64,000 bases of DNA. It comes from Clostridium akagii DSM 12554. GTDB lineage: Bacteria > Bacillota > Clostridia > Clostridiales > Clostridiaceae. Each line of letters starts with the position of its first letter. The first letter of the stretch is position 1. Both the position numbers and the translations under genes were made by a program. The stretch lies in contig NZ_JMLK01000008.1 in the NCBI RefSeq assembly GCF_000686725.1, positions 124,001 through 188,000 of the forward strand. Direction: 5' to 3'. Shown here piece after piece: positions 30,162-39,248 of the stretch. A model generated the notes under the pieces. It saw only the letters and a program-made list of their open reading frames with translations. It searched no databases and had not been told where the DNA came from.

Positions 30162-30210
30162 AAAAAAAGTGTTGTGCTGAATATGATTAAAATCATTTTC
30201 AGCACAACAC
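30162..30210 (-). terminator. Terminator after the butanol dehydrogenase gene
   Basis: GTGTTGTGCTGAAAATGA pairs with TCATATTCAGCACAACAC around a short loop, followed by seven T on the minus strand. It is a strong intrinsic terminator. Confidence 0.92.
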
Positions 30211-30227
30211 CTTATCTTAATTTTCAA

Positions 30228-31391
30228 TTATAAAGAGGCTTTAAATATATTTAAAACATCCTCATGATCTATAGGTTTTAAGCTACCAATCTTACCATGT
30301 CTTACAGATTTTTTAGCCATTTCCTCTAATTTATCTTCACCAATTCCAACTTCACTTAATTTTGTAGGAATTCCAAGTGACACAAAATATTCTCTAGTTT
30401 TAGCAATTGCAGTATTTGCAATAACGTATTTGTCTCCATCTCTAGGAATATCCCATACATTAACTCCAAATTCAGCAAACTTTTCTACGGTGTTATCATC
30501 CAAAATATATTTCATCCAATTTGGAGTTAGAATTGCAAGACCAACCCCATGTGTAATGTCATAATAAGCACTTAGCTCATGTTCCATTGGGTGAACAACC
30601 CAGTTTTTATCTTTTCCGAAACTTAGTAGTCCATTTATTGCAAGACTTGAAGCCCACATCAGGTTTGATCTCGCTTCATAATTTTCAGGTTCTTCCATAG
30701 CTTTCCTGCCATAATTTATACAAGTTTTGAGAATTGCCTCAGCCATTCTATCTTGCAGAAAAGCCTCTTTTGTACTACTAAAATATGCCTCAAAAGTATG
30801 GCTCATTATGTCTGCTGTTCCTGCAGCAGTTTGATTCTGTGGTACTGAAAAAGTATATGTGGGATCTAGTACTGAAAACCTTGGTGCCATATCAGGATGC
30901 CCAGTTCCTAGTTTTTCATTTGCATCTACATCTGTAATAACCGCAAAAACATCCATTTCCGAACCCGTGGCAGCTAGTGTTAGTACCGTGGCAATTGGAA
31001 GTACTTTAGATATTTTACTTGGGTTTTTAACTATATCCCAAGCATCTCCTTCATAGTAGAATGCCCCTGCAATGACCTTTGCACAATCGATGGTACTTCC
31101 CCCACCAACAGCAAGTACAAGATCAATTTTATTTTCTCTACAAATCTCTACGCCTTTTCTTACAGTTGTGATTCTTGGATTTGGCTCTACACCTGAAAGT
31201 TCCCAAAATTCAATGGAATTCGTCTTTAATCCTTTAACTATATCATCATAAAGACCATTTCTCTTTATGCTACCTCCTCCATATACAAGAAGTACTTTTG
31301 AACCATATTCTTTTATTTGTTCAGGTAACACACTGACTTTACCTTTACCAAAAAATACTTTAGTTGGAATGGAATAATCAAAATTTAACAT
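30228..31391 (-). CDS. Iron-dependent alcohol dehydrogenase (butanol dehydrogenase type)
   Basis: This 387-residue protein closely resembles clostridial NADH-dependent butanol dehydrogenases BdhA/BdhB: FDYSIPTKVFFGKGKV at the start, VYGGGSIKRNG, AVGGGSTIDCAKVIAGA, and metal ligands in ADIMSHTFEAYF and HPMEHELSAYYDITHGVG. It reduces butyraldehyde or related aldehydes to alcohols. It has its own promoter region and terminator. A palindromic sequence lies upstream at 31435-31476. Confidence 0.93.
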   Translation of the reverse strand: MLNFDYSIPTKVFFGKGKVSVLPEQIKEYGSKVLLVYGGGSIKRNGLYDDIVKGLKTNSIEFWELSGVEPNPRITTVRKGVEICRENKIDLVLAVGGGSTIDCAKVIAGAFYYEGDAWDIVKNPSKISKVLPIATVLTLAATGSEMDVFAVITDVDANEKLGTGHPDMAPRFSVLDPTYTFSVPQNQTAAGTADIMSHTFEAYFSSTKEAFLQDRMAEAILKTCINYGRKAMEEPENYEARSNLMWASSLAINGLLSFGKDKNWVVHPMEHELSAYYDITHGVGLAILTPNWMKYILDDNTVEKFAEFGVNVWDIPRDGDKYVIANTAIAKTREYFVSLGIPTKLSEVGIGEDKLEEMAKKSVRHGKIGSLKPIDHEDVLNIFKASL

Positions 31392-31434
31392 GCATTCACC
31401 TCTTAATTATTATTTTACAACTACAATTTTACTA

Positions 31435-31476
31435 TAGTATACGTAAAAAGCAAATACATGCTTTTTACGTATACTA
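31435..31476. terminator. Palindromic hairpin between the transporter and butanol dehydrogenase genes
   Basis: TAGTATACGTAAAAAGCA pairs perfectly with its complement around a six-base loop (18 pairs). No T run follows on the minus strand. It may end the transporter transcript or act as an operator for the dehydrogenase gene. Confidence 0.6.
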
Positions 31477-31488
31477 ATTAAAAACATA

Positions 31489-33072
31489 CTATTTAATCAT
31501 TTTTATACTCCTAAGATAAGCATCGCCAACAACTTTAGGATCCGCTCCATTATCAACCTTTAAGTTCATTTTTCTCATATCTTCATCGGTTATCTTTCCT
31601 TGAAGTTTTTCAATTAGTGGTTTTATCTTAGGAAATTTCTCTAAGGTACTTTGTTTTACAATTGGTACTGCATAATATGGTGGGAAAAAATGTTTATCAT
31701 CTGTTAAAGTTTTAAGATCCATTTTTTGAAGTATCCCATCTGTAGAAAATGCATCAGCAACCTGAGTTTCATTACTAGCTAATGCTGAATATCTTAATCC
31801 ACTATCGAGTCCCTTAGATGCTTTAAAATTCAGACCATAGATTTTTTGAAGACCCGGATATCCGTCCACCCTATTTAAAAATTCCATGGTACTTCCAATA
31901 GTTAGCTGATTACTTACTTTTGCTAGATCAGAAATGGAATTTATATTATATTTACTTGCTTCTCCTTTTTTCATTGCTAATACATAAGTATTATTAAATC
32001 CAAGAGGTTTTAACCACTCTATGCCATATTCTTTGTTAAAATATGTTTGCACCTTATCATATACCTTATCTGCATCACCTATTGATTTTTCTTTCATTAT
32101 ATCCACAAGACCTGTTCCTGTATATTCAACATACAAATCAACATCCCCTGCTTTAAGTGCATTAAATACAACACTTGTTCCACCTAGATTTAATGTTTCT
32201 TTAACTTTATAATCTGTATTATCTTCTATAAGCGTTCCAAGTATATTACCAAGTATCAGTTGCTCATTAAAGTTTTTTGAGCCTATTACTATGGTATTTC
32301 TATTATTATAGTAATTATATCCAATTGATGATGCAATAACTATAACAATCAATGCAATCAATGCAATTCTATATTTTTTAGCTAAAATTAAAACTTTATT
32401 TGGTTTTCTCTTTCTTGTACTGCTAGCTTCGGACATTCCCCTAGGAAGTACTACCTCTTCTACTTTCCCTAAAACAAAATCAAGAACTAGTGCAAGTATA
32501 CATGCTGGAATTGCACCTGCTAAAATCATATTATTGCTAAGTGTTTGAATACCTGAGAATACCAAATATCCAAGGCCACCTGCTCCAACGAAAGCTGCTA
32601 TGGTCATAAGTCCAACTGCTGTAACAGCAGAAATTCTTATTCCTGACATAATAACAGGCATAGCAAGTGGGAATCTTACTTTGAGTAAAATTTGACTTTT
32701 AGTTAAACCAAGTCCTTCTCCAGCTTCTATTATTGCTTCATCTATATTATTAAGGCCAGTAAACGTGTTTTTTATAATTGGTAGTAATGAATATACTACT
32801 ACCATTACTATGGCAGGTTTACTTCCAATTCCAAATACGGGAATTAAAAATCCTAATAAGGCTATACTTGGGATAGACTGCATTACACTGGCTAATCCAA
32901 GTACGAATGTAGATATTTTTTTTCTTCCTACAATGAATATACCTAATGGTACTCCTATTATTATAGAAATTGCCACTGCTAATAGTGTCAATTCAATATG
33001 TTGCAAAAGAAGATCACCTATTTGACCTTTTCTATCTATTACAAAGCTTATAAAGCTATTTATACTACCCAT
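31489..33072 (-). CDS. ABC transporter permease fused to substrate-binding domain (OpuBB-OpuBC/EgtU type)
   Basis: This 527-residue protein joins a permease (about 15-215; GEGLGLTKSQILLKVRFPLAMPVI coupling loop) and, after a further helix at about 233-252, a type II binding domain (about 258-527; VIGSKNFNEQLILGNIL, EYTGTGLVDIMK, ADAFSTDGILQKMDL). Such fusions import glycine betaine, carnitine, choline or, in the EgtU group, ergothioneine; sequence reading cannot separate these. Its start overlaps the ATPase stop by one base (TAATG). Regulation is probably by the BusR-like protein at 34524. Confidence 0.92.
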   Translation of the reverse strand: MGSINSFISFVIDRKGQIGDLLLQHIELTLLAVAISIIIGVPLGIFIVGRKKISTFVLGLASVMQSIPSIALLGFLIPVFGIGSKPAIVMVVVYSLLPIIKNTFTGLNNIDEAIIEAGEGLGLTKSQILLKVRFPLAMPVIMSGIRISAVTAVGLMTIAAFVGAGGLGYLVFSGIQTLSNNMILAGAIPACILALVLDFVLGKVEEVVLPRGMSEASSTRKRKPNKVLILAKKYRIALIALIVIVIASSIGYNYYNNRNTIVIGSKNFNEQLILGNILGTLIEDNTDYKVKETLNLGGTSVVFNALKAGDVDLYVEYTGTGLVDIMKEKSIGDADKVYDKVQTYFNKEYGIEWLKPLGFNNTYVLAMKKGEASKYNINSISDLAKVSNQLTIGSTMEFLNRVDGYPGLQKIYGLNFKASKGLDSGLRYSALASNETQVADAFSTDGILQKMDLKTLTDDKHFFPPYYAVPIVKQSTLEKFPKIKPLIEKLQGKITDEDMRKMNLKVDNGADPKVVGDAYLRSIKMIK

Positions 33073-34202
33073 TATATATTCACTTCCTTGCTTATAAACT
33101 GATTACTTAGTACTGATAGTAAACTACTTTTAGTAATAAGCCCTACTAGTTTAAAGTTTTTATCAACCACAGGTATATAACTAATATTTTCCTTTTCTAT
33201 CTTAGCTATTACATCTACAATTGAATCATCTTCAGAAGCTGTAATAATATCTTTTTTCATTATTTCTTTCAATTTCATTTTTTTATCATCACTATGTCTA
33301 AGTTCCCTTAATGTAATTATTCCATTAAGTTTATTTTCCTTATCTACTATTAATACACTATCCACTAAATTTGTTTTCATAATCTCAGTTGCTTGAAGAA
33401 TTGTTCTCTCTTCACTTGCTTTTATTGGATTTTTTATCATTATGTCTTTTGCTTTTATAAACTCTGGCTGATTCCATATTCTATCTTCACCTATGAAATT
33501 TTTAACAAAGTCATTAGCTGGCGTTTTTAATATGTTTTCAGGAGTGTCAAATTGAACTATCTGTCCCTCTTCAATAAAACAAATCTTATCAGCCAGCTTT
33601 AAAGCTTCATCCATATCATGAGTTACAAACACTATTGTCTTTTTCAAATTCTGCTGTATATTAAATACTGCATCTTGAAGTTGATTCCTAGTTATTGGAT
33701 CCAATGCACTAAAAGGTTCGTCTAATAATATTATTTCAGGATCCATTGCAAAAGCTCTTGCAATTCCAACCCTTTGCTGTTGACCACCACTTAACTGATT
33801 TGGATACTTATCCATATATTCCTCTGGCTCCATATCTACCATCTTCAATAATTCTAAAGTTCTAGCTGATATCTTTTGGGAATCCATTTTTTCAACAGAC
33901 GGTATTAGTTCTATATTTTCTTTAACAGTAAAATGTGGTAAAAGACCTGTTTGTTGTATAACATATCCCATATTTCTTCTAAGTTTTATCTTGTCTTCAT
34001 TTTCAATGTTTTTACCATCAATTAAAATTTCACCGGAACTTGCTGTAATTAACTTGTTTATAAGTTTTAATGTGGTTGTTTTCCCACATCCACTTGGTCC
34101 TATTAATACTACAAGTTCACCTTTTTCTATATTTAAATTAATATCCTTTAGTAGTGTCTTGCCACCGGCTACCACTTTACTAACATTTTTGAACTCTATC
34201 AT
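33072..34202 (-). CDS. OpuCA/EgtV-type ABC ATPase with tandem CBS domains
   Basis: This protein (376 residues from MIEFKNVSKV) has Walker A GPSGCGKTT, signature LSGGQQQR, Walker B IILLDEPFSALDP and two C-terminal CBS units (AKDIMIKNPIKASEE and LKEIMKKDIITASED). CBS domains of OpuCA proteins bind c-di-AMP, which blocks osmolyte uptake. The ATG at 34202 has AAGGAG upstream; an in-frame TTG 30 bases earlier lies inside the operator palindrome and is rejected. Confidence 0.93.
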   Translation of the reverse strand: MIEFKNVSKVVAGGKTLLKDINLNIEKGELVVLIGPSGCGKTTTLKLINKLITASSGEILIDGKNIENEDKIKLRRNMGYVIQQTGLLPHFTVKENIELIPSVEKMDSQKISARTLELLKMVDMEPEEYMDKYPNQLSGGQQQRVGIARAFAMDPEIILLDEPFSALDPITRNQLQDAVFNIQQNLKKTIVFVTHDMDEALKLADKICFIEEGQIVQFDTPENILKTPANDFVKNFIGEDRIWNQPEFIKAKDIMIKNPIKASEERTILQATEIMKTNLVDSVLIVDKENKLNGIITLRELRHSDDKKMKLKEIMKKDIITASEDDSIVDVIAKIEKENISYIPVVDKNFKLVGLITKSSLLSVLSNQFISKEVNI

Positions 34203-34222
34203 AAACTTCACTCCTTCTGATA

Positions 34223-34260
34223 CAAGTAACAACTTTATTATAACACAAAGTTGTTACTTG
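34223..34260 (-). promoter_or_regulatory. Promoter and palindromic operator of the OpuC/EgtU-type operon
   Basis: CAAGTAACAACTT and AAGTTGTTACTTG form a perfect 13-base inverted repeat with a 12-base centre. On the minus strand the centre holds the -10 box TATAAT, with TTTACC as a -35 box 17 bases upstream. A repressor bound here would block RNA polymerase. The best candidate is the BusR-like GntR protein encoded at 34524. Confidence 0.75.
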
Positions 34261-34410
34261 GTAAAGAATGTAGTACTTTATGTTACAATTTACACATTAG
34301 TTTTAAATTGTATATTATTGTAAAATATATAGTTTCCATGGTTCTTCTTAGTAATTATTATTTGCAAAAATACCCGCATTATTCACGGCAATCTAGTATG
34401 GTAGAATGCA

Positions 34411-34441
34411 AAAAAATAAACGCCAGTAAAATTTACTGGCG
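34411..34441 (-). terminator. Terminator after the BusR-like gene
   Basis: CGCCAGTAAA pairs with TTTACTGGCG, followed by TTTATTTTTTT on the minus strand. It lies in a 320-base gap that otherwise holds only the transporter promoter. Confidence 0.9.
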
Positions 34442-34523
34442 TATAACTAACTTTAAATATTGGTTTTCTTTGACATGTGAAAAACAACTAATCAGTATAT
34501 TGTTTCCTTTTACTTACTATATA

Positions 34524-35162
34524 CTACTCTTCATCGGCTTTTACAGAAAGAAAATCTTTAACTCTATAATAACTCTCCTCGTCACCAATTGAAATATATA
34601 TATCTCCACTTTGAAAAACTGCATATGGCCCTGGAGAAAGCATTAATTTTCCATTACGCCTTATACCTATAATAGTTGCTTTGGTACTTTGCCAAAAATT
34701 TGTTTCAGAAACAGTTTTACCTATAACTTTGCACCCATCCCCTATTTCAAATTCATAAGGCATGAACGGGTTACTCTTGTTAAATCTATTTGTGTAATCC
34801 ATCAAGTTATTTATTTCTTCATCAAGATTTTTTTCTATATTACTCCTTTGATTCATTAAATTAATTATACTTTTTTTCATTGAATTAATAGATTGTATAT
34901 CCTTAAATTTATCCACGAACTTCAAGCAATTATCAACAGATTTAATTACAATTCCACTTCCTTTTGTTACTTCTACTATATCCATTTCATTTAGTAACAG
35001 CATAGCCTTCCTGATAGTTTCTGGCGATACATTATAGTGACTTGAAAGAACTGAACGTCCATATAATTTCTGGTCAAGGGAAAAGTCACCCTGAATTATC
35101 CTATTAGCAATATCAATTGCTATCTTCTGATAAATTGGTTTTTCTCTAGATTCACTAAGCAT
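34524..35162 (-). CDS. GntR regulator with RCK_C domain (BusR-like)
   Basis: This 212-residue protein has a GntR winged helix (PIYQKIAIDIANRIIQGDF, YNVSPETIRKAMLLLNEMDI), a coiled-coil linker (about 85-130) and a C-terminal RCK_C/TrkA-C domain (FEIGDGCKVIGKTVSETNFW, IGIRRNGKLMLSPGPY). This is the layout of BusR, a c-di-AMP-dependent repressor of betaine uptake genes. It is encoded just upstream of an OpuC-type transporter operon that carries a clear palindromic operator, which supports the same role. Whether the domain binds c-di-AMP is inferred from the family. Confidence 0.88.
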   Translation of the reverse strand: MLSESREKPIYQKIAIDIANRIIQGDFSLDQKLYGRSVLSSHYNVSPETIRKAMLLLNEMDIVEVTKGSGIVIKSVDNCLKFVDKFKDIQSINSMKKSIINLMNQRSNIEKNLDEEINNLMDYTNRFNKSNPFMPYEFEIGDGCKVIGKTVSETNFWQSTKATIIGIRRNGKLMLSPGPYAVFQSGDIYISIGDEESYYRVKDFLSVKADEE

Positions 35163-35356
35163 TTAGACACACAAGAGCTAATTTTAGCTTTTTGTGTTTC
35201 CCTCCCTCGCTGATTTATATTTCTTATCAACCTCAGTATAGAATATTATCAATTAAGTGTAAATAACTAGTTTCTGTTATTTGCCATATAATTTAAAGTT
35301 TGATGTTATAATATTAAATAACAGTATGAATTTATAAATTTGGAGGTAATGATATT

Positions 35357-36415
35357 ATGGAAAGTATAAAATATATAGCTTATGTGGGAACTTACACTTA
35401 TGGTGATAGTAAAGGTATTTATAAATTTACTCTTAATGAAACTGAACATAAAATTGAAGATATAAATCTAGCTATTGCGGCTAGTTTTCCTACTTATTTA
35501 GCAATAAGTAAAAATAATAAGCATCTCTATTCTGTTGTAAAAGACGATGATAATGGTGGCCTTGCAGCCTTTGAAATAGATGCTTCCAATCATGAACTTA
35601 AACCTTTAAATATTAAACTTACTTCTGGAAAGTCACCCTGTCATGTTATTTTAAATGATGAAAATGATTATGTTTTTTCTGCAAATTATCACAAAGCAGA
35701 ACTTATCTCTTATCCATTATCTCCTGATGGAAATCTTCTAGATGCTTCGGATAAGATAACTCACAAAGGATTTGGCCCTAATAAATTAAGACAGGATGCT
35801 GCTCACATCCACTTTGTAGATTTTACACCAGATAAAAAATATTTATACACAATAGATTTAGGCTTAGATAAGTTATCTGTATATAAATTCAAAGATGGAA
35901 AAATCAAAGAGGATATAGATAAAGGTTTGTATCTTAAGCCAGGATCAGGTCCAAGGCATATGGCTTTTCATCCAAATGGTAATTTTTCATATATTATCAC
36001 TGAACTCAGTTCAGAAATAATAACCTTAGAATATAACAAAATTACCTGTTCTTTTAAGGAAATACAATACATATCCTCACTTCCTTCAGATTGCTTAGTT
36101 CAAAGTGGCGGAGGTGCAGTGCATTTATCTTCTGATGGAAACTTTTTATATGCTTCCAATCGTGGTTATGATAGTATAACAGTTTTTAAAATAGATACTA
36201 TTTCAGGGAAACTTGAATTTTTGTGCAATACAAAACTTAAAGGAAAGAGTCCCCGTGATTTTTCACTATCACCTTCTGGTAACTCTTTGCTTGTGGTAAA
36301 CCAAGACAGTAACAATCTAGAATTATATTCAGTTGATAAAACAACAGGAAAGTTAACCGATTTAAACATATCTGAGTATATCCCAAATCCTGTTTGCATT
36401 AAATTTTTAGACTAA
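35357..36415 (+). CDS. Lactonase-family beta-propeller protein (6-phosphogluconolactonase-like)
   Basis: This 352-residue protein is a seven-bladed propeller of the YbhE/Pgl lactonase family: YVGTYTYGDSKGIYKF at the start, PCHVILNDENDYVFSANYH, HIHFVDFTPDKKYLYTIDLG, GSGPRHMAFHPNG and GKSPRDFSLSPSGNSLLVVNQ. It probably hydrolyses 6-phosphogluconolactone or a similar sugar lactone. TGGAGG precedes the ATG. It is one of few plus-strand genes here, divergent from the BusR-like gene. Confidence 0.9.
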   Translation: MESIKYIAYVGTYTYGDSKGIYKFTLNETEHKIEDINLAIAASFPTYLAISKNNKHLYSVVKDDDNGGLAAFEIDASNHELKPLNIKLTSGKSPCHVILNDENDYVFSANYHKAELISYPLSPDGNLLDASDKITHKGFGPNKLRQDAAHIHFVDFTPDKKYLYTIDLGLDKLSVYKFKDGKIKEDIDKGLYLKPGSGPRHMAFHPNGNFSYIITELSSEIITLEYNKITCSFKEIQYISSLPSDCLVQSGGGAVHLSSDGNFLYASNRGYDSITVFKIDTISGKLEFLCNTKLKGKSPRDFSLSPSGNSLLVVNQDSNNLELYSVDKTTGKLTDLNISEYIPNPVCIKFLD

Positions 36416-36450
36416 GGCATCACAAAATCTTCCACTATTAATAAAAAATA

Positions 36451-36478
36451 GACTAGCTTATTAGCTAGTCGTTTTTTT
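36451..36478. terminator. Bidirectional terminator between the lactonase and sufU
   Basis: GACTAGCT-TATT-AGCTAGTC has a T run on both sides. It serves the convergent lactonase and suf transcripts and contains the sufU stop codon. Confidence 0.93.
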
Positions 36479-36919
36479 AAAATCATTAATTTTTGATTTT
36501 TCCAATGATTGATCAAGAGTGTGCCAAGCAAGTACTGCACACTTAACTCTAGCAGGCATATTGGATATGTTTTTAAGTGCCAATGCATCTTCTAGTATCT
36601 CTAGCTCTTTCTCATCAGTTATTTCCCTTTTAATCATACCTAAAAAGGTCTCTAAAATATGTTTTGCTTCCTCTACTGACTTTCCTTTTATTAAATCTAT
36701 CATTATTGAAGTAGACGCTTGAGATATGGCACATCCAACCCCCGTAAATCCAGCATCTTCTATTATTCCATTCTCTATCTTTAATTCTAATTCTATTTCA
36801 TCCCCACAACTTGGGTTATGCCCTTGTTCTACCACATCGGCTCCCATAACATGCCTCTTATTATGTTTTGATGAGTTGTGCTCAGTTATAATTTCTGAAT
36901 ATAAGTTATTTAGATCCAT
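36461..36919 (-). CDS. sufU: SufU, zinc-dependent sulfur-transfer protein
   Basis: This 152-residue protein accepts sulfur from SufS and hands it to SufBCD. It has the three cysteines and Asp of the SufU metal site in HNPSCGDEIELEL, GVGCAISQAS and VKCAVLAWHTL. The last codons lie inside the terminator hairpin at 36451. It overlaps sufS by 14 bases and ends the sufCBDSU operon. Confidence 0.95.
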   Translation of the reverse strand: MDLNNLYSEIITEHNSSKHNKRHVMGADVVEQGHNPSCGDEIELELKIENGIIEDAGFTGVGCAISQASTSIMIDLIKGKSVEEAKHILETFLGMIKREITDEKELEILEDALALKNISNMPARVKCAVLAWHTLDQSLEKSKINDFKKTTS

Positions 36920-38135
36920 ATCCTAACCACTTCCTTGTGTTTTTTAATGCTTCTGCTAATGCATCTATATCTTCTTTAGTATTGTATATATAAAAACTTG
37001 CTCTACATGTTGCATTTATCTTCATATGTCTCATAAGTGGATTAGCACAATGATGTCCTGCTCTTATGGCAATTCCATAAGAATCCAATATAGTTGAAAC
37101 ATCATGTGGATGTACTTCATCAACATTAAAGGATAATACTCCTGCCTTTTTGTCTATATCTTTTGTTCCATAAATAGTAACATGAGGTATTTCACTTAAC
37201 TTTTCTATAGCATAACTTACAAGTTCCTTTTCATGCTCTTCTACATTTTGCATACCTACTTCATTTAAATACTTAATGGCTGCTGTTAGTCCTACTGCTC
37301 CGCCAACATTTTGTGTTCCGCCTTCAAATTTAAATGGCACTTCAGCAAAGGTTGCTTCCTGTTCCCATACATATTCAATCATATCTCCTCCGAACATAAA
37401 TGGAGGCATTTTTTCTAAAAGTTTTTCCTTACCATACACTACACCTATACCCATTGGTGAAAGCATTTTATGACCGGAGAACACAACAAAATCCGCATCA
37501 AGATCTTTAACGTTCACCTTCATATGTGGTATACTTTGCGCGCCATCCAAAATTGCTATAGCACCAACACTATGTGCTTTTTCAATTATTTTTTTAACTG
37601 GATTTATTGTTCCAAGCACATTTGATACATGTGTAACGGACACAATTTTAGTTTTTTCTGTTATTTTGTTCTCTATCTCATCATCTGATATTATTCCATC
37701 CTCATTAAGATACATATATTTAAGCACCGCACCTCTTGCCTTAGCAACTTGTTGCCATGGAACTAGGTTAGAGTGATGCTCTGCGATGGATATAACTATC
37801 TCATCACCTTCGCTAATAAAATTCATTCCATATGAATACGCTAGTAAATTAAAACCTTCCGTTGCGTTTTTCACAAATACTATTTCTTTGCTTTTATCTG
37901 CACCAATAAAGTCCTTTACAACTTCTCTTGCATTTTCATACATTTCAGTTGCTTTAACACTTAGATAATAAGCCCCTCTATGTGGGTTAGCATTGAATAG
38001 ATTATAATAATCATTTACTGCTTTAATTACAGACGCTGGCTTCTGCGTTGTTGCTGCACTATCTAAATACGCAAGTCTGTGACCATTCACCTGCTGGTTT
38101 ATTGCAGGGAAATCTATAACATATTTATTATTCAT
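36906..38135 (-). CDS. sufS: SufS cysteine desulfurase
   Basis: This 409-residue PLP enzyme takes sulfur from cysteine. The PLP lysine is in FVVFSGHKMLSPMGIG and the catalytic cysteine in RAGHHCANPLMR, the type II (SufS) arrangement. AGGAGG precedes the start, which overlaps the sufD end by eight bases. It could also supply sulfur for the nitrogenase-like cofactors, since no nifS is present. Confidence 0.95.
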   Translation of the reverse strand: MNNKYVIDFPAINQQVNGHRLAYLDSAATTQKPASVIKAVNDYYNLFNANPHRGAYYLSVKATEMYENAREVVKDFIGADKSKEIVFVKNATEGFNLLAYSYGMNFISEGDEIVISIAEHHSNLVPWQQVAKARGAVLKYMYLNEDGIISDDEIENKITEKTKIVSVTHVSNVLGTINPVKKIIEKAHSVGAIAILDGAQSIPHMKVNVKDLDADFVVFSGHKMLSPMGIGVVYGKEKLLEKMPPFMFGGDMIEYVWEQEATFAEVPFKFEGGTQNVGGAVGLTAAIKYLNEVGMQNVEEHEKELVSYAIEKLSEIPHVTIYGTKDIDKKAGVLSFNVDEVHPHDVSTILDSYGIAIRAGHHCANPLMRHMKINATCRASFYIYNTKEDIDALAEALKNTRKWLGYGSK

Positions 38136-39246
38136 TTATTAGCTTCCTCCTAATATATTCATAAATTTCTTCTTTTGCAGTTTTTTCAGGTATCATGTCA
38201 ATAATAGGTCCTATAGAAGCTTCTATTATAAGCTTTTTCGCTTCCTTTTCAGTAAAACCTCGTGTCATAAGATAAAAAAGTTTATTTTCATCTATTTTTC
38301 CTGCACTTGCAGCATGTTGTCCCTCAACATCATCTTCAGTACATAAAAGTACTGGTACTGAACGATTTCTTACCTTTGGACTTAACAATACTGTATATTC
38401 AACTTCTTTACCTTTAGATTTAGAAGCTCCTTTTTTAAAATCAAGAGTCCCTTTAAATATTTTTTTACTATTATCCATCAAAGCACCTCTTGCTTCAATT
38501 GAACTTTTGGTTTCTTTGCCATAATGATTTATAAGATAATTTATATCTATATTTCTTTCTTTATCACCAATGTAAACATTATGCATGTTTGCTACACTCT
38601 TATATCCTTCTAAATCCGTTCTAAAATTAGTTATACTATCCTTTGCTCCAAGTTCGATAAGAACATAATTTATAGTTCCACCTTCTTCAACCTTTGCAAT
38701 ATTTGCATCTAGATGAGTACTTTCACCTGAAAGAGTCTGGATTTTAACAATATTTACAGTAGCACCTTTTTTACAATATATTCTAGTAAACCCATTGTGA
38801 AAAAACTGAAGGTTATCCTTAGAGTTATATCTAACTACTACGGTTATCTCGCTACCTTGTTCAGCAATTATTATATTATCATCAACCACAACATTGTTTT
38901 CAGCATCAAAGTCATAATTTATAATTACTGGAACTTCGAACTTCTTGTGAGGTGCAGTTTCTATAAAAAACCCAGAATTATAACTATTTTTAACCTGATC
39001 AGTTAATTCTTTTCCTACACCATCATAATCCATAGCATGAAGTAATCTAAGCGAATTAGAATTTTTTTTATCCATGCTAATTACACTTAAACCTTCTTGA
39101 CTGTTATCTTTAATAATATCAAGTTTATATGGCTTTACCTCTGGAATGGTGCTATCTAAAGATATATTGTTTACTCCAAGCCATCTCCAGGTTCTCACTG
39201 GAATGTTATTTATATTTTTTAATGCATTTTCACTCATTTTCTCCAC
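38128..39246 (-). CDS. sufD: SufD, Fe-S scaffold complex subunit
   Basis: This 372-residue protein is the SufD partner of SufB and SufC. It has the right-handed beta-helix core and the C-terminal helical region with EDDVEGQHAASAGKIDENKLFYLMTRG and the final KLINE. It lies three bases after sufB. Confidence 0.94.
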   Translation of the reverse strand: MEKMSENALKNINNIPVRTWRWLGVNNISLDSTIPEVKPYKLDIIKDNSQEGLSVISMDKKNSNSLRLLHAMDYDGVGKELTDQVKNSYNSGFFIETAPHKKFEVPVIINYDFDAENNVVVDDNIIIAEQGSEITVVVRYNSKDNLQFFHNGFTRIYCKKGATVNIVKIQTLSGESTHLDANIAKVEEGGTINYVLIELGAKDSITNFRTDLEGYKSVANMHNVYIGDKERNIDINYLINHYGKETKSSIEARGALMDNSKKIFKGTLDFKKGASKSKGKEVEYTVLLSPKVRNRSVPVLLCTEDDVEGQHAASAGKIDENKLFYLMTRGFTEKEAKKLIIEASIGPIIDMIPEKTAKEEIYEYIRRKLINE

Positions 39247-39248
39247 CC

